NCBI GenBank assembly: GCA_946011705.1
Contig: CAMGCA010000011.1
Coordinates: 1-17,480 of the forward strand
DNA: 17,480 bases
Reading direction: 5' to 3'
DNA from: an uncultured Clostridia bacterium
Lineage (GTDB): Bacteria > Bacillota > Clostridia > Oscillospirales > Oscillospiraceae
Numbering within the stretch: the stretch's first letter is position 1; every line of letters begins with the position of its first letter. Positions 1-6,970 of the stretch are shown one piece after another. The notes under the pieces were generated by a model. The model was not told the origin of the DNA, did no database searches, and saw nothing but the letters and a program-made list of their open reading frames with translations. The position numbers were made by a program, and so were the translations under genes.

Positions 1-39
1 GACAGAGCCAATGAACTTCGTGTATCCATTGGCTCTGTC
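1..39. terminator. Hairpin at left edge, probable (bidirectional) terminator
   Basis: A perfect 13-bp inverted repeat (arms 1-13 and 27-39, GACAGAGCCAATG and its complement) encloses a 13-nt loop. On the plus strand it is followed by TCTCTTTCC. It lies 65 nt beyond the stop of the minus-strand HflK gene and could also end a plus-strand gene left of the window. The other flank is cut off, so orientation is undecided. Confidence 0.7.
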
Positions 40-104
40 TCTTTCCTGGCATTCGGATAAAATATCGCTTCTCCAGCTAAAGTCCCTACATGAATTTTAT
101 AGCA

Positions 105-1202
105 CTAAGGACCTGCTGTAATCGCTGTGCCACTGATACTGGGATCAAATAGTTTTACATCCACACTGCCGTCAGAGGAATCCACGATGTAAAGTTTGAC
201 TGTGGGCAGAATTTTGTCCAGCGTTTCCAACAGCAGACGGTATTTTGTTGTGTCAGCCGTATAAATGGAGGAATTGTTTTGATACTCCTTCAGCATACTT
301 AGGAATTTCTCGGTATCGCCGGTTGCGCGAGACACCTGCTCCTGCTTATAAGCCTCCGCGTCGGAGATCATACGATTCGCCTCGGCTCGGGCCTGAGGAA
401 TCAGGCTGTTGTAATAGCCATTGGCTTCGTTGATGGAGGTCTCCCGTTCAGACATAGCATTGGTCACATCCAGAAAGGCAGAGGAGACCGGATCAGGCGG
501 AACGACATTCTGAATATTGAAGGCCGTGATCTGAATACCTGCGTCATAACGGTCCAGTGCCTGCTGCGCCAGTTCCATCACGCCGTTCTGGGCAGCCACC
601 TTATCGGTGCTGAGAATGTTGTCCACCGGAACGCTGGCTATAAGCTGCACCAACGCCGCCTCCACACTGTATCGGACCAGCTGCTCGCTGTTACCATTGA
701 CGTTATAGAGAAATTTTGCCGCGTTACTCACCCGATAATGGACAACGCCCTGAGTCGTGATGATGTTTTCATCGGCGGTGAGCAGTTGAATCGCCTGGGG
801 CTCGTCATCCGGCTGGTGAATGTGCTCCGGCAGGGTCATCCCGATGTCCGCCCGGCGCACCTCGGAGACATTGACCGTCTGCACCTTGTCAATGGGCCAA
901 GGCAGGCGGTAGTGTAGCCCCTCAGTCACCGTCTGATCCAGCACCGCTCCGAAACGGCGCACCACAGCCTGTTCGCCGGGGTTAACGATATAGATTCCGG
1001 ATAGCAGATAGACCGCGATTACACCACCCAGCACCACAAGTCCGGCCTTTTTGGGGTTAATGTGTTGAAAAGCGTTTTTCAGATCGTTTCGGACTGTGCC
1101 GTCTTTCTTTCCGTCTGTTTTCCCTGCTTTGGGGATAGCCGCAAGCTGCAGAAAAAACGACTTGATTTTTTCTGGCCATCGATCAAGAGAAAATTTCTTC
1201 AT
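105..1202 (-). CDS. hflK: HflK-type SPFH (band 7) membrane protein
   Basis: A 365-aa protein with a cytoplasmic tail of about 50 residues, one membrane segment at about 53-72 (VVLGGVIAVYLLSGIYIV region), and an SPFH/band-7 domain beginning NPGEQAVVRRFG. A helical region near 255-310 (INEANGYYNSLIPQARAEA, then ATGDTEKF) matches the HflK hallmark. In characterised bacteria HflK and HflC form a large extracytoplasmic cage around the FtsH protease and modulate membrane-protein turnover. The start is an ATG preceded by GAGGAGA about 7 nt upstream. It is the last gene of the five-gene minus-strand unit, 15 nt after hflC. It is a second HflK-like copy, because the CDF fusion upstream also carries an HflK domain. 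FtsH itself is not in the window. Family assignment is firm; partner choice is inferred. Confidence 0.9.
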   Translation of the reverse strand: MKKFSLDRWPEKIKSFFLQLAAIPKAGKTDGKKDGTVRNDLKNAFQHINPKKAGLVVLGGVIAVYLLSGIYIVNPGEQAVVRRFGAVLDQTVTEGLHYRLPWPIDKVQTVNVSEVRRADIGMTLPEHIHQPDDEPQAIQLLTADENIITTQGVVHYRVSNAAKFLYNVNGNSEQLVRYSVEAALVQLIASVPVDNILSTDKVAAQNGVMELAQQALDRYDAGIQITAFNIQNVVPPDPVSSAFLDVTNAMSERETSINEANGYYNSLIPQARAEANRMISDAEAYKQEQVSRATGDTEKFLSMLKEYQNNSSIYTADTTKYRLLLETLDKILPTVKLYIVDSSDGSVDVKLFDPSISGTAITAGP

Positions 1203-1217
1203 AGACAGTTCTCCTCG

Positions 1218-2114
1218 TTACTTACCGCTCCCACCGAGATATTTCAAAATCTCCGCGGTAGAGGGCAGAATCAGCGTCGTGTTGCCGTCGATGGTCTTTT
1301 CATAGGTTTCCAGCGTACGGATAAACTCATAAAACTCCGGGTCCTTCTGGAAGGCTTCACCGTAAATGCGAATGGCCTCGGCGTCACCCTCACCCTTGAT
1401 TTCCTGAACCTTCTGGTAGGCTTCCGCCAAAATGAGCTGCTGTTCCTTCTCCGCATTGGCGCGGATATTGGAGGCTTCCTCGCTGCCCTCGGAGCGATAG
1501 CGCTGGGCCATCTGCTCACGCTCGGCACTCATACGGTCATAAACGCTCTGCTTGTTAGCCTCCGGATAATTCAAGACCCTGATTTGAGCATCCACCACTT
1601 CAATGCCGTACTCCGCAGCCCGCTCCTTTGCGTAAGCCACGGTGTCTGCAATCATGGTATCCAGCTCCAGCTTCTCTGCATTCGTGTTGACCAACTGTTC
1701 CAGCTTGTACTGTCCCAGCTGAACACTCAGGCTGGAGGAAAACACATCCAGTAGCCGGGCCTCAGCTCCAATGTTATCCCTCACTGTTTGCAAAAAGCGA
1801 ATCGGGTCTACGATCTTCCATGTCCCATAGTAGTCCAAAGAGACATTCAGCCGGTCCAAGGTCAACAGTTCGATGGACGAAGTCTGATAAACCTGCACCC
1901 GCTTGTCCAGCCGCTGAACGGACTGGATGGGATCAGGAAGCTTCACCTTTAATCCGGCATCCTCAACTACCCGAACCGGCTGGCCAAACTGGGTGACTAC
2001 CGCGTATTCCGTACTGTCCACCTGGTAGACCACAAGCGTCATAAGCAGCAGGATCAAAGCCACTCCCACTCCAAAGAGAACTGTTTTCTTGGGCGCTCCT
2101 TTTGCCTTTGTCAT
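1218..2114 (-). CDS. hflC: HflC-type SPFH (band 7) membrane protein
   Basis: A 298-aa protein with one N-terminal membrane segment (about 12-30), an SPFH domain from about 33 (DSTEYAVVTQFGQPV), and the HflC signature near 193-215 (RMSAEREQMAQRYRSEG). That is followed by an Ala/Glu-rich helix and a typical HflC end (KDPEFYEFIRTLETYEK, then DGNTTLILP, KYL). Length and motif order are normal for HflC. HflC pairs with HflK in the extracytoplasmic FtsH-regulating cage. The ATG start has GGAGG about 9 nt upstream. It lies 41 nt after the CDF-HflK fusion and 15 nt before the second hflK, so all three SPFH genes are probably co-transcribed. One HflC with two HflK-type partners raises the question of which one it assembles with. 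Confidence 0.92.
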   Translation of the reverse strand: MTKAKGAPKKTVLFGVGVALILLLMTLVVYQVDSTEYAVVTQFGQPVRVVEDAGLKVKLPDPIQSVQRLDKRVQVYQTSSIELLTLDRLNVSLDYYGTWKIVDPIRFLQTVRDNIGAEARLLDVFSSSLSVQLGQYKLEQLVNTNAEKLELDTMIADTVAYAKERAAEYGIEVVDAQIRVLNYPEANKQSVYDRMSAEREQMAQRYRSEGSEEASNIRANAEKEQQLILAEAYQKVQEIKGEGDAEAIRIYGEAFQKDPEFYEFIRTLETYEKTIDGNTTLILPSTAEILKYLGGSGK

Positions 2115-2155
2115 AAATTCGTTCCTCCAAAAGATGAAATTATTTGATGGTGTAT

Positions 2156-3673
2156 TTATTTAGAGCCGTTACCCAGCCAAAGCTCTGCATTGTCTATGGA
2201 GACATTGCCGCCCAGCAAGAGCTTTTGCACATTGGGCAGGACTTCTTCCATGGTTTCCATGTAAAGCCGGAATCGGGTGACCCGGGAGTAGGAGGCATAG
2301 GCTTCCTGACGCTGTGCAAAGAGGTCGGCGTCGCCCTGGGCGGTCTTGATGGTATTCTCCCGATACCCCTCGGCCTCAGCAATCTGCTGATAGGCCTTGG
2401 CCCTGGCCTGGGGTACGATGGTATTTTGATAGGCTGTTGCCTCATTGATGTAGATAACGCTGTCCTGTCGGGCGGTGGCCAGGTCCTCAAAGCTGGAGAG
2501 CACTGCATCCGGAGGGGCAGCCTCCACAAGCTGAACACTCACGATCTCCAAGCCGGTACCGTTCCGATCCATCGCCTCCTGCAATGCCTGTTGGACGGTC
2601 GCCTCGATCTCCGGCTTGCCGTCCGTCAAGGTGTAATCAATGGTGTTTTCCCCAACGATCTGCCGGATACTTGTGGTGGCGCTGGACTGAAGCAAGGCTT
2701 CGGAGTTGCTAACATTCAGCAGGTAATCCGCACTGTTTTGTATCTTATAGTGAACGGACAGATTCACATTGACCAGGTTGGTATCACCAGTCAGCAGTTC
2801 CTGTACGCCGGTCTCCATCTGCCGCACATTATCCGCCCGTACCAGCGTTACCGTTTCGATGGGTGCGGGCAGTTTATAGTGAATACCCGGTGTAACGGCA
2901 TCGTTGACCACGCTTCCGAAACGGCGGACAATGCCGCTCTCGTCCATCTGCACCACATAGATGCCGGACAGGAGCCAAGCACACAGCAATACGCCGCCCA
3001 CGCCGGCATACAGCTTTTTGCCGCCGGGGAGTCCGTGATGCTGATGGTCGTGCTCTCCGTCCGTATCTTCCTCTGGGTGAAGGAGCAGGTGGAGATTGGA
3101 GGACAGTATCTCATAGCCCGCGATCATCAGTAACACCATGGCGATGATTGCAGCAATTTTGTCCAGACTTGGCATTCCGAACAGAGAACCCAGAAGGCCA
3201 ACCAGCACTGCAACAGAGCAGTACATATCCATCTTGGAGTGGTAGCCGTCCGCAATCAGGCTCTGAGAGCCGGTCTGCTGGCCCACATAGATTTTATAAC
3301 GGGCCATGAAATAGTTGATGCCGATGCCGAGGAAAGCGCCTGCCGCCGCAAAGGGAACATAGCGCAGTTCAGTGGTCTCGCCGCTCAGTGCGTCAGACAG
3401 AATCTCCAGTCCCATGTAGAAGATGAATACAGCAACAAAGATTGCCAAAATATGTTCCACCTTTTTGCTGGCCAGCTTCAGTTTGTCCGCACCGTACCGG
3501 GCTACCATCAGTCCGACAAATACCACACTGGTCACGAAGGCATCGGTCATGGAGTGCCATGCGTTGGCTGCAAGGCCGACGCTCCCTGACAAATCAGCCA
3601 GGAAAAAGCGTAGGGCGATCAAAACCACATTGGCAATGATCGTAATGAGCAGAGTTTTTTCTTTACGTCCCAT
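2156..3673 (-). CDS. CDF cation transporter fused to an HflK-type SPFH domain
   Basis: A 505-aa single reading frame. Residues 1-195 form a six-helix cation diffusion facilitator domain with two HxxxD metal sites: H40-D44 (HSMTD, helix 2) and H145-D149 (HSKMD, helix 5), as in Zn-type CDF exporters. The usual cytoplasmic CDF C-terminal domain is missing. In its place are an acidic, His-rich linker (200-213, ending HDHQHH), a seventh membrane segment (about 219-241) and an HflK-like SPFH domain (about 243-490, with INEATAYQNTIVPQARAKA and AQGDADLF). With the CDF N- and C-termini inside, helix 7 would put the SPFH domain outside, as in ordinary HflK. The start at 3673 is chosen because AAGGAGG lies 5 nt upstream; an in-frame ATG at 3697 lacks such a site. 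The gene overlaps the upstream gene by 11 nt. Domain identities are seen by motif; a joint function is inferred. Confidence 0.88.
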   Translation of the reverse strand: MGRKEKTLLITIIANVVLIALRFFLADLSGSVGLAANAWHSMTDAFVTSVVFVGLMVARYGADKLKLASKKVEHILAIFVAVFIFYMGLEILSDALSGETTELRYVPFAAAGAFLGIGINYFMARYKIYVGQQTGSQSLIADGYHSKMDMYCSVAVLVGLLGSLFGMPSLDKIAAIIAMVLLMIAGYEILSSNLHLLLHPEEDTDGEHDHQHHGLPGGKKLYAGVGGVLLCAWLLSGIYVVQMDESGIVRRFGSVVNDAVTPGIHYKLPAPIETVTLVRADNVRQMETGVQELLTGDTNLVNVNLSVHYKIQNSADYLLNVSNSEALLQSSATTSIRQIVGENTIDYTLTDGKPEIEATVQQALQEAMDRNGTGLEIVSVQLVEAAPPDAVLSSFEDLATARQDSVIYINEATAYQNTIVPQARAKAYQQIAEAEGYRENTIKTAQGDADLFAQRQEAYASYSRVTRFRLYMETMEEVLPNVQKLLLGGNVSIDNAELWLGNGSK

Positions 3674-4583
3674 AGGGGCCTCCTTCATCGATTTCAAGAG
3701 AATTACGCAGAGCTGAGATCGCCACCTCCAGTTGTTCCAACGAAGGCTCTCTGGTGGTGATACGCTGCAGCCACAGCCCCGGCGCGGTCGGGATTATCAA
3801 TAGGGGATGGCTGGGATGCTTTCCTGAAAATCGGATGATCTCATAGCCGACGCCGGCAATTGCTGGGAAAAAAAGTAGTTTCATCAATACACGCTCCCAT
3901 ACGCTGTTCCACGAGAAAATGGGCAGCGAGTAAAACAGTATACCGACAAAGATCATCATAAACAGGAAGCTGGTGCCGCAGCGTGGATGGAAACGGGTAT
4001 ATCGGGCGGCGTTTTCCGGAGTCAACGGGTCTCCCGCTTCATAGCAGGCCACCGATTGATGCTCCGCGCCGTGATATGCAAAGGTGCGGCGCATATCAGG
4101 TATCAATGAGGTCAAAAGCAGGTAGACCAGAAGAACGGCAATCCGCACAAATCCCTCCGCAATATTCCGCAACCACACGCTTTTCAGGGGAAGCCAACGG
4201 ACTCCCAGTTTGACTGCCGAGGCGGGCAGAAGCAGAAAAAGCCCCACGCTCAACGCAATGCTGAACACCCAGGCGGCGACACTCAAGAGCCGTTCCAATA
4301 TAGGCGAAGATGTCTGCTCCGGATCGGTCAGCTTCGCTGAAACAGAGAGCACACGTTGCCCCAGAACCAGCATTTGAAAAAAGTTGACGGACCCGCGAAT
4401 GATGGGCAGCCCTAAAACGGTATACCGCTTACTTAATGGCCGGAACAGAACGATTTGCGTTTGGATGCTTCCGTCTGGGCAGCGTACCGAAACAGCACAT
4501 CGGCTGTCTGCTTTCATCATAACGCCGTCCAGAACTGCCTGCCCACCCACGGTACCCAGTCTCGGATTCTGAGCGCCGCTCAC
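3663..4583 (-). CDS. DUF1385 (YqhQ-like) integral membrane protein
   Basis: A 306-aa multi-pass membrane protein with the DUF1385 signatures: GGQAVLDGVMMK (residues 13-24), YHGAEHQSVACYE (170-182) and RFHPRCGTS (197-205). Hydrophobic segments lie near 100-122, 145-161, 205-222 and 232-250. The family (YqhQ in Bacillus) is widespread in Firmicutes and its biochemical role is not established; the conserved His, Glu and Cys residues could bind a metal, but that is a guess. The start is GTG at 4583 with AAGGAG 7 nt upstream, overlapping the foldase stop codon as GTGA, which implies translational coupling. Its own 3' end contains the ribosome binding site and start of the CDF-HflK gene. The family is often near prmC/prfA in other Firmicutes (background knowledge); here it sits in a quality-control operon instead. 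Confidence 0.88.
   Translation of the reverse strand: MSGAQNPRLGTVGGQAVLDGVMMKADSRCAVSVRCPDGSIQTQIVLFRPLSKRYTVLGLPIIRGSVNFFQMLVLGQRVLSVSAKLTDPEQTSSPILERLLSVAAWVFSIALSVGLFLLLPASAVKLGVRWLPLKSVWLRNIAEGFVRIAVLLVYLLLTSLIPDMRRTFAYHGAEHQSVACYEAGDPLTPENAARYTRFHPRCGTSFLFMMIFVGILFYSLPIFSWNSVWERVLMKLLFFPAIAGVGYEIIRFSGKHPSHPLLIIPTAPGLWLQRITTREPSLEQLEVAISALRNSLEIDEGGPYGT
3679..3685 (-). promoter_or_regulatory. Ribosome binding site that fixes the CDF-HflK start
   Basis: AAGGAGG on the minus strand ends 5 nt before the ATG at 3673 and lies inside the 3' end of the DUF1385 gene. It favours this ATG over the in-frame ATGs at 3688 and 3697. Confidence 0.8.
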
Positions 4584-6754
4584 GATGCAGCTCCTTGTTC
4601 CATTTCCTTGACCAGCCGGCGCAGGGTCTTATCGAAGATCACCAGATCGACGCGTTCCAACAGTGTCTTCTGCATATCCGCTTCCAGCTGTTCATGTTGC
4701 TGGGCCTGCAAGTGAGCCTTAATGGTATCGGCCACTTCTTCAAAGGACTGCTGCCGTTCTTCCGTACGCTCCCGAACCTGCACGATATAATATCCGCCGT
4801 TGTATTCCACGATAGGGCTGATCCCGCCGACGGCCAACGGTTCAATGGCCTGCGCCAATGGCTTGGCCAGATCCTCCACATGGAAGGAGCCGGAGATCTG
4901 CCCGCCGTTGGAGGCGGCAGAGGAGTCCTCGGAATACTGCCGTGCAGCGGTGGCAAAATCCATACCTCCGTTCAGCGCGTCCTGGGCGCTGCGCGCTTTG
5001 GCAAGGGCATCCTCTTTTTTCTCCCCGTTCGTTCCCTGGTCAATCCAAATCAGATTTAACTGCAAGGATGCGGGAACAACCATATCCTTCTGGTTTTCCT
5101 CATAGAATTGGCGGATCTCCTCCTCTGTTGGCTCTTCCATCTGGTTATCCACCTCGTCCTGATGCAGAATTTGGGCCAGATAACGGATACGAAGTTCCTC
5201 CATGCTGTGATCCTCTCCGGTACTGGAACCGTCGCCGCTTTTCTCCAGCAACAGTTCCTGTGCGATGATCTGTTCCAAAAGCTGCTGTTTCATTTCAAAG
5301 CTGGAGAACTGACGCTGATAGGCGGGGGAAAGCTCCTGGAATTCAGTATAAAAATCTCCAAGGGTGTAACGGCGGCTGTGAATACTGAACAGGGTCTCTG
5401 TCTTTCGTGTCTCATACTCTGTGGCCGTTTTCTCCGACAAAAGTTTCCATGTGATTTCTTCCTGGACCTCAGAGAGAGGCCGCACCCCGGAATTAGACAG
5501 TCCTGTCAGTTCCAAAATGCTCCAGCTCCCGTCACCGTTGTCGATGGGGTCGCTGACCTGTCCAGCCTTCATCTGCCACAGGGTGTTTTCTTTGACTTTC
5601 GGACCAGTACCCTTTTCTATGGAGCCGTCAGATGCTCCGCCGTTGGAAGCGGCTACGCTGTCAAAAGCCTCTCCGGATCGCAACTTACGACTGGCTGCGG
5701 TAGCTTGGGTGTCGGCGTTGTCACCGGAAAACTTAATCTCACGGAATTTGGCCGTAGGAGCCGTTTCGTAATCGGACTGGTTGGTCTGATAATAGGCTGC
5801 GATTTCAGCCTGCGTGGGCTGGGTCACTTTAAGAAGGTCAAAATTCACCTGCAAGCCCGCGGTCTTCTTCAGTTCATCCAGATATTCAGTAAAGAAATCT
5901 TCGTCCTTCTGCGCCGCCAGCGTTCTCCGGATCTCGTTCTCTACCTCCGGCAATGTTTTCCCTGCATACGCACTCTGATTATTGTCGTAATACTTTTGCA
6001 CCTCCCAGCTGGAAATGGATTCCGGGGAGACATTCTCCTCATGGAGCTGGGAAATGTATTGAGTGACCATGGCATCATTGAGCAGATCGGACATTCCATG
6101 GCGCACATCGGACCGCTGAGTGATTCCGCTGCTTTCCGCCCAAGAGACGATCATCTGCTCTGTGGCTAAACGGGAAACCATTTCCCGGTAGCCCTCCAGC
6201 GTATGGACTGGGTGGGCCTCGCACTCCTCATCTGGTGTGCATTTTGTGTGGTCATACCCGTGGGTGGGACAGATGATATGCTCCCGCTCCTTGGCGTTTT
6301 CCACTGCGATAAAGGCGTTTAGCTCCTCCACGGTGATATTTTTTCCGTTATAGGATGCCACCACATCCGGACTGGGAGGTTCCGGCTCCCGTGTTAAAAG
6401 GAACCACACCCCCATAGCAATTACCGCCGCGATGCCAATCACAGGAAATAACCAACGCCTCTTTTTCTTGGGAACGGGCAGTTCTTCATAGAGGGAAATC
6501 TCCTCTGATTCCACATCTGTATATTCGAGTGGTAGTTCCGGCTGCGCTCGTTGCCCCCATCCGGAGGCTTTGACTTCCTGTTCCAACGGGCTTTCGCCAT
6601 CCGGGACAGATTCCCTTTCTGGCTTGTTCCGAATATCTTCCTGTTTACCGGGCCGCTGCGCTTTTGGCTTGAAACCCAGCGCACCCAACATATCAGATAA
6701 TGCGGAGGGCTGTTCTTCTTCCGGAAAATTCTCAGGTTTGTTCTTTTCGTCCAT
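4580..6754 (-). CDS. Membrane-anchored foldase with two parvulin-type PPIase modules
   Basis: A 724-aa type II membrane protein. Residues 1-100 are an acidic cytoplasmic tail ending in KKKRR. One membrane segment lies at about 101-121, and the rest is extracytoplasmic. The outer part looks duplicated, with two rounds of a SurA/PrsA-like helical chaperone segment and a parvulin-like domain. The first parvulin region (about 333-418) is diverged. The second (about 560-662) is more typical (MDFATAARQYSED, NGGQISG, GGISPIVEYNGGYYIVQV). Such proteins catalyse prolyl isomerisation and help secreted proteins fold. There is no lipobox, unlike PrsA lipoproteins. A Cys/His-rich insertion sits at residues 160-185. 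The ATG start has GGAGGAG 4 nt upstream. It is the first gene of the minus-strand unit and overlaps the DUF1385 gene by 4 nt. Activity of the first parvulin module is uncertain. Confidence 0.85.
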   Translation of the reverse strand: MDEKNKPENFPEEEQPSALSDMLGALGFKPKAQRPGKQEDIRNKPERESVPDGESPLEQEVKASGWGQRAQPELPLEYTDVESEEISLYEELPVPKKKRRWLFPVIGIAAVIAMGVWFLLTREPEPPSPDVVASYNGKNITVEELNAFIAVENAKEREHIICPTHGYDHTKCTPDEECEAHPVHTLEGYREMVSRLATEQMIVSWAESSGITQRSDVRHGMSDLLNDAMVTQYISQLHEENVSPESISSWEVQKYYDNNQSAYAGKTLPEVENEIRRTLAAQKDEDFFTEYLDELKKTAGLQVNFDLLKVTQPTQAEIAAYYQTNQSDYETAPTAKFREIKFSGDNADTQATAASRKLRSGEAFDSVAASNGGASDGSIEKGTGPKVKENTLWQMKAGQVSDPIDNGDGSWSILELTGLSNSGVRPLSEVQEEITWKLLSEKTATEYETRKTETLFSIHSRRYTLGDFYTEFQELSPAYQRQFSSFEMKQQLLEQIIAQELLLEKSGDGSSTGEDHSMEELRIRYLAQILHQDEVDNQMEEPTEEEIRQFYEENQKDMVVPASLQLNLIWIDQGTNGEKKEDALAKARSAQDALNGGMDFATAARQYSEDSSAASNGGQISGSFHVEDLAKPLAQAIEPLAVGGISPIVEYNGGYYIVQVRERTEERQQSFEEVADTIKAHLQAQQHEQLEADMQKTLLERVDLVIFDKTLRRLVKEMEQGAAS

Positions 6755-6802
6755 AGTGCTCCTCCATATCTTGGTGGGTTTCTATCGGGGAGTATAAAGA
6801 AT

Positions 6803-6853
6803 AAATGTGGGGATTTTATGAGGACAGTAAATCTTCATAAAATCCCCACATTT
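6803..6853. repeat. 19-bp perfect inverted repeat in the divergent intergenic region
   Basis: The arms at 6803-6821 and 6835-6853 (AAATGTGGGGATTTTATGA and its exact complement) flank a 13-nt spacer. It lies between two divergent start codons, so it is not at the 3' end of either neighbour. Neither side carries a real run of T. The right arm overlaps the candidate -10 of the minus-strand foldase operon. It could be an operator, a leader attenuator, or a terminator shielding divergent transcripts. Confidence 0.75.
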
Positions 6854-6877
6854 TACGGGTAAACTTCAAGTTGTAAA
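6850..6877 (-). promoter_or_regulatory. Candidate promoter of the foldase-HflKC unit
   Basis: On the minus strand TTTACA (6877-6872) and TAAAAT (6855-6850) are separated by 16 nt; each differs from consensus at one base. The -10 lies within the right arm of the 19-bp inverted repeat. It would give a leader of roughly 90 nt before the ATG at 6754. Confidence 0.45.
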
Positions 6878-6928
6878 TCCAGAAGGGAACAGCTCACTCC
6901 CAAACTGGTATTTTTTATCAGGCCCGAT

Positions 6929-6945
6929 TGTAACCGTTTTGTAAC
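6929..6945 (+). promoter_or_regulatory. WalR-type (YycF) binding box
   Basis: TGTAAC, five bases (CGTTT), TGTAAC exactly fits the established WalR direct-repeat consensus TGT(A/T)A(A/T/C)-N5-TGT(A/T)A(A/T/C). It ends 25 nt before the start of a wall-peptidase gene, the class of gene that WalRK controls in Bacillus and Staphylococcus. An extended -10-like TGGTATTTT at 6906-6914 would place the box just downstream of transcription start, which would suggest repression. That promoter is weak evidence. Confidence 0.6.
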
Positions 6946-6970
6946 TATTGGAAGGAGGACTTTTTCTTAT

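Noticed and set aside
2144..3133. Long plus-strand open frame (about 330 codons) opposite the CDF-HflK gene
   Set aside because: It is antisense to a gene with clear domain motifs, lacks recognisable domains and a good ribosome binding site, and is rich in the biased composition expected of a shadow frame.
5108..6169. Plus-strand open frame of about 350 codons opposite the foldase gene
   Set aside because: Antisense shadow of a well-supported gene; no domain motifs and no ribosome binding site suited to its start.
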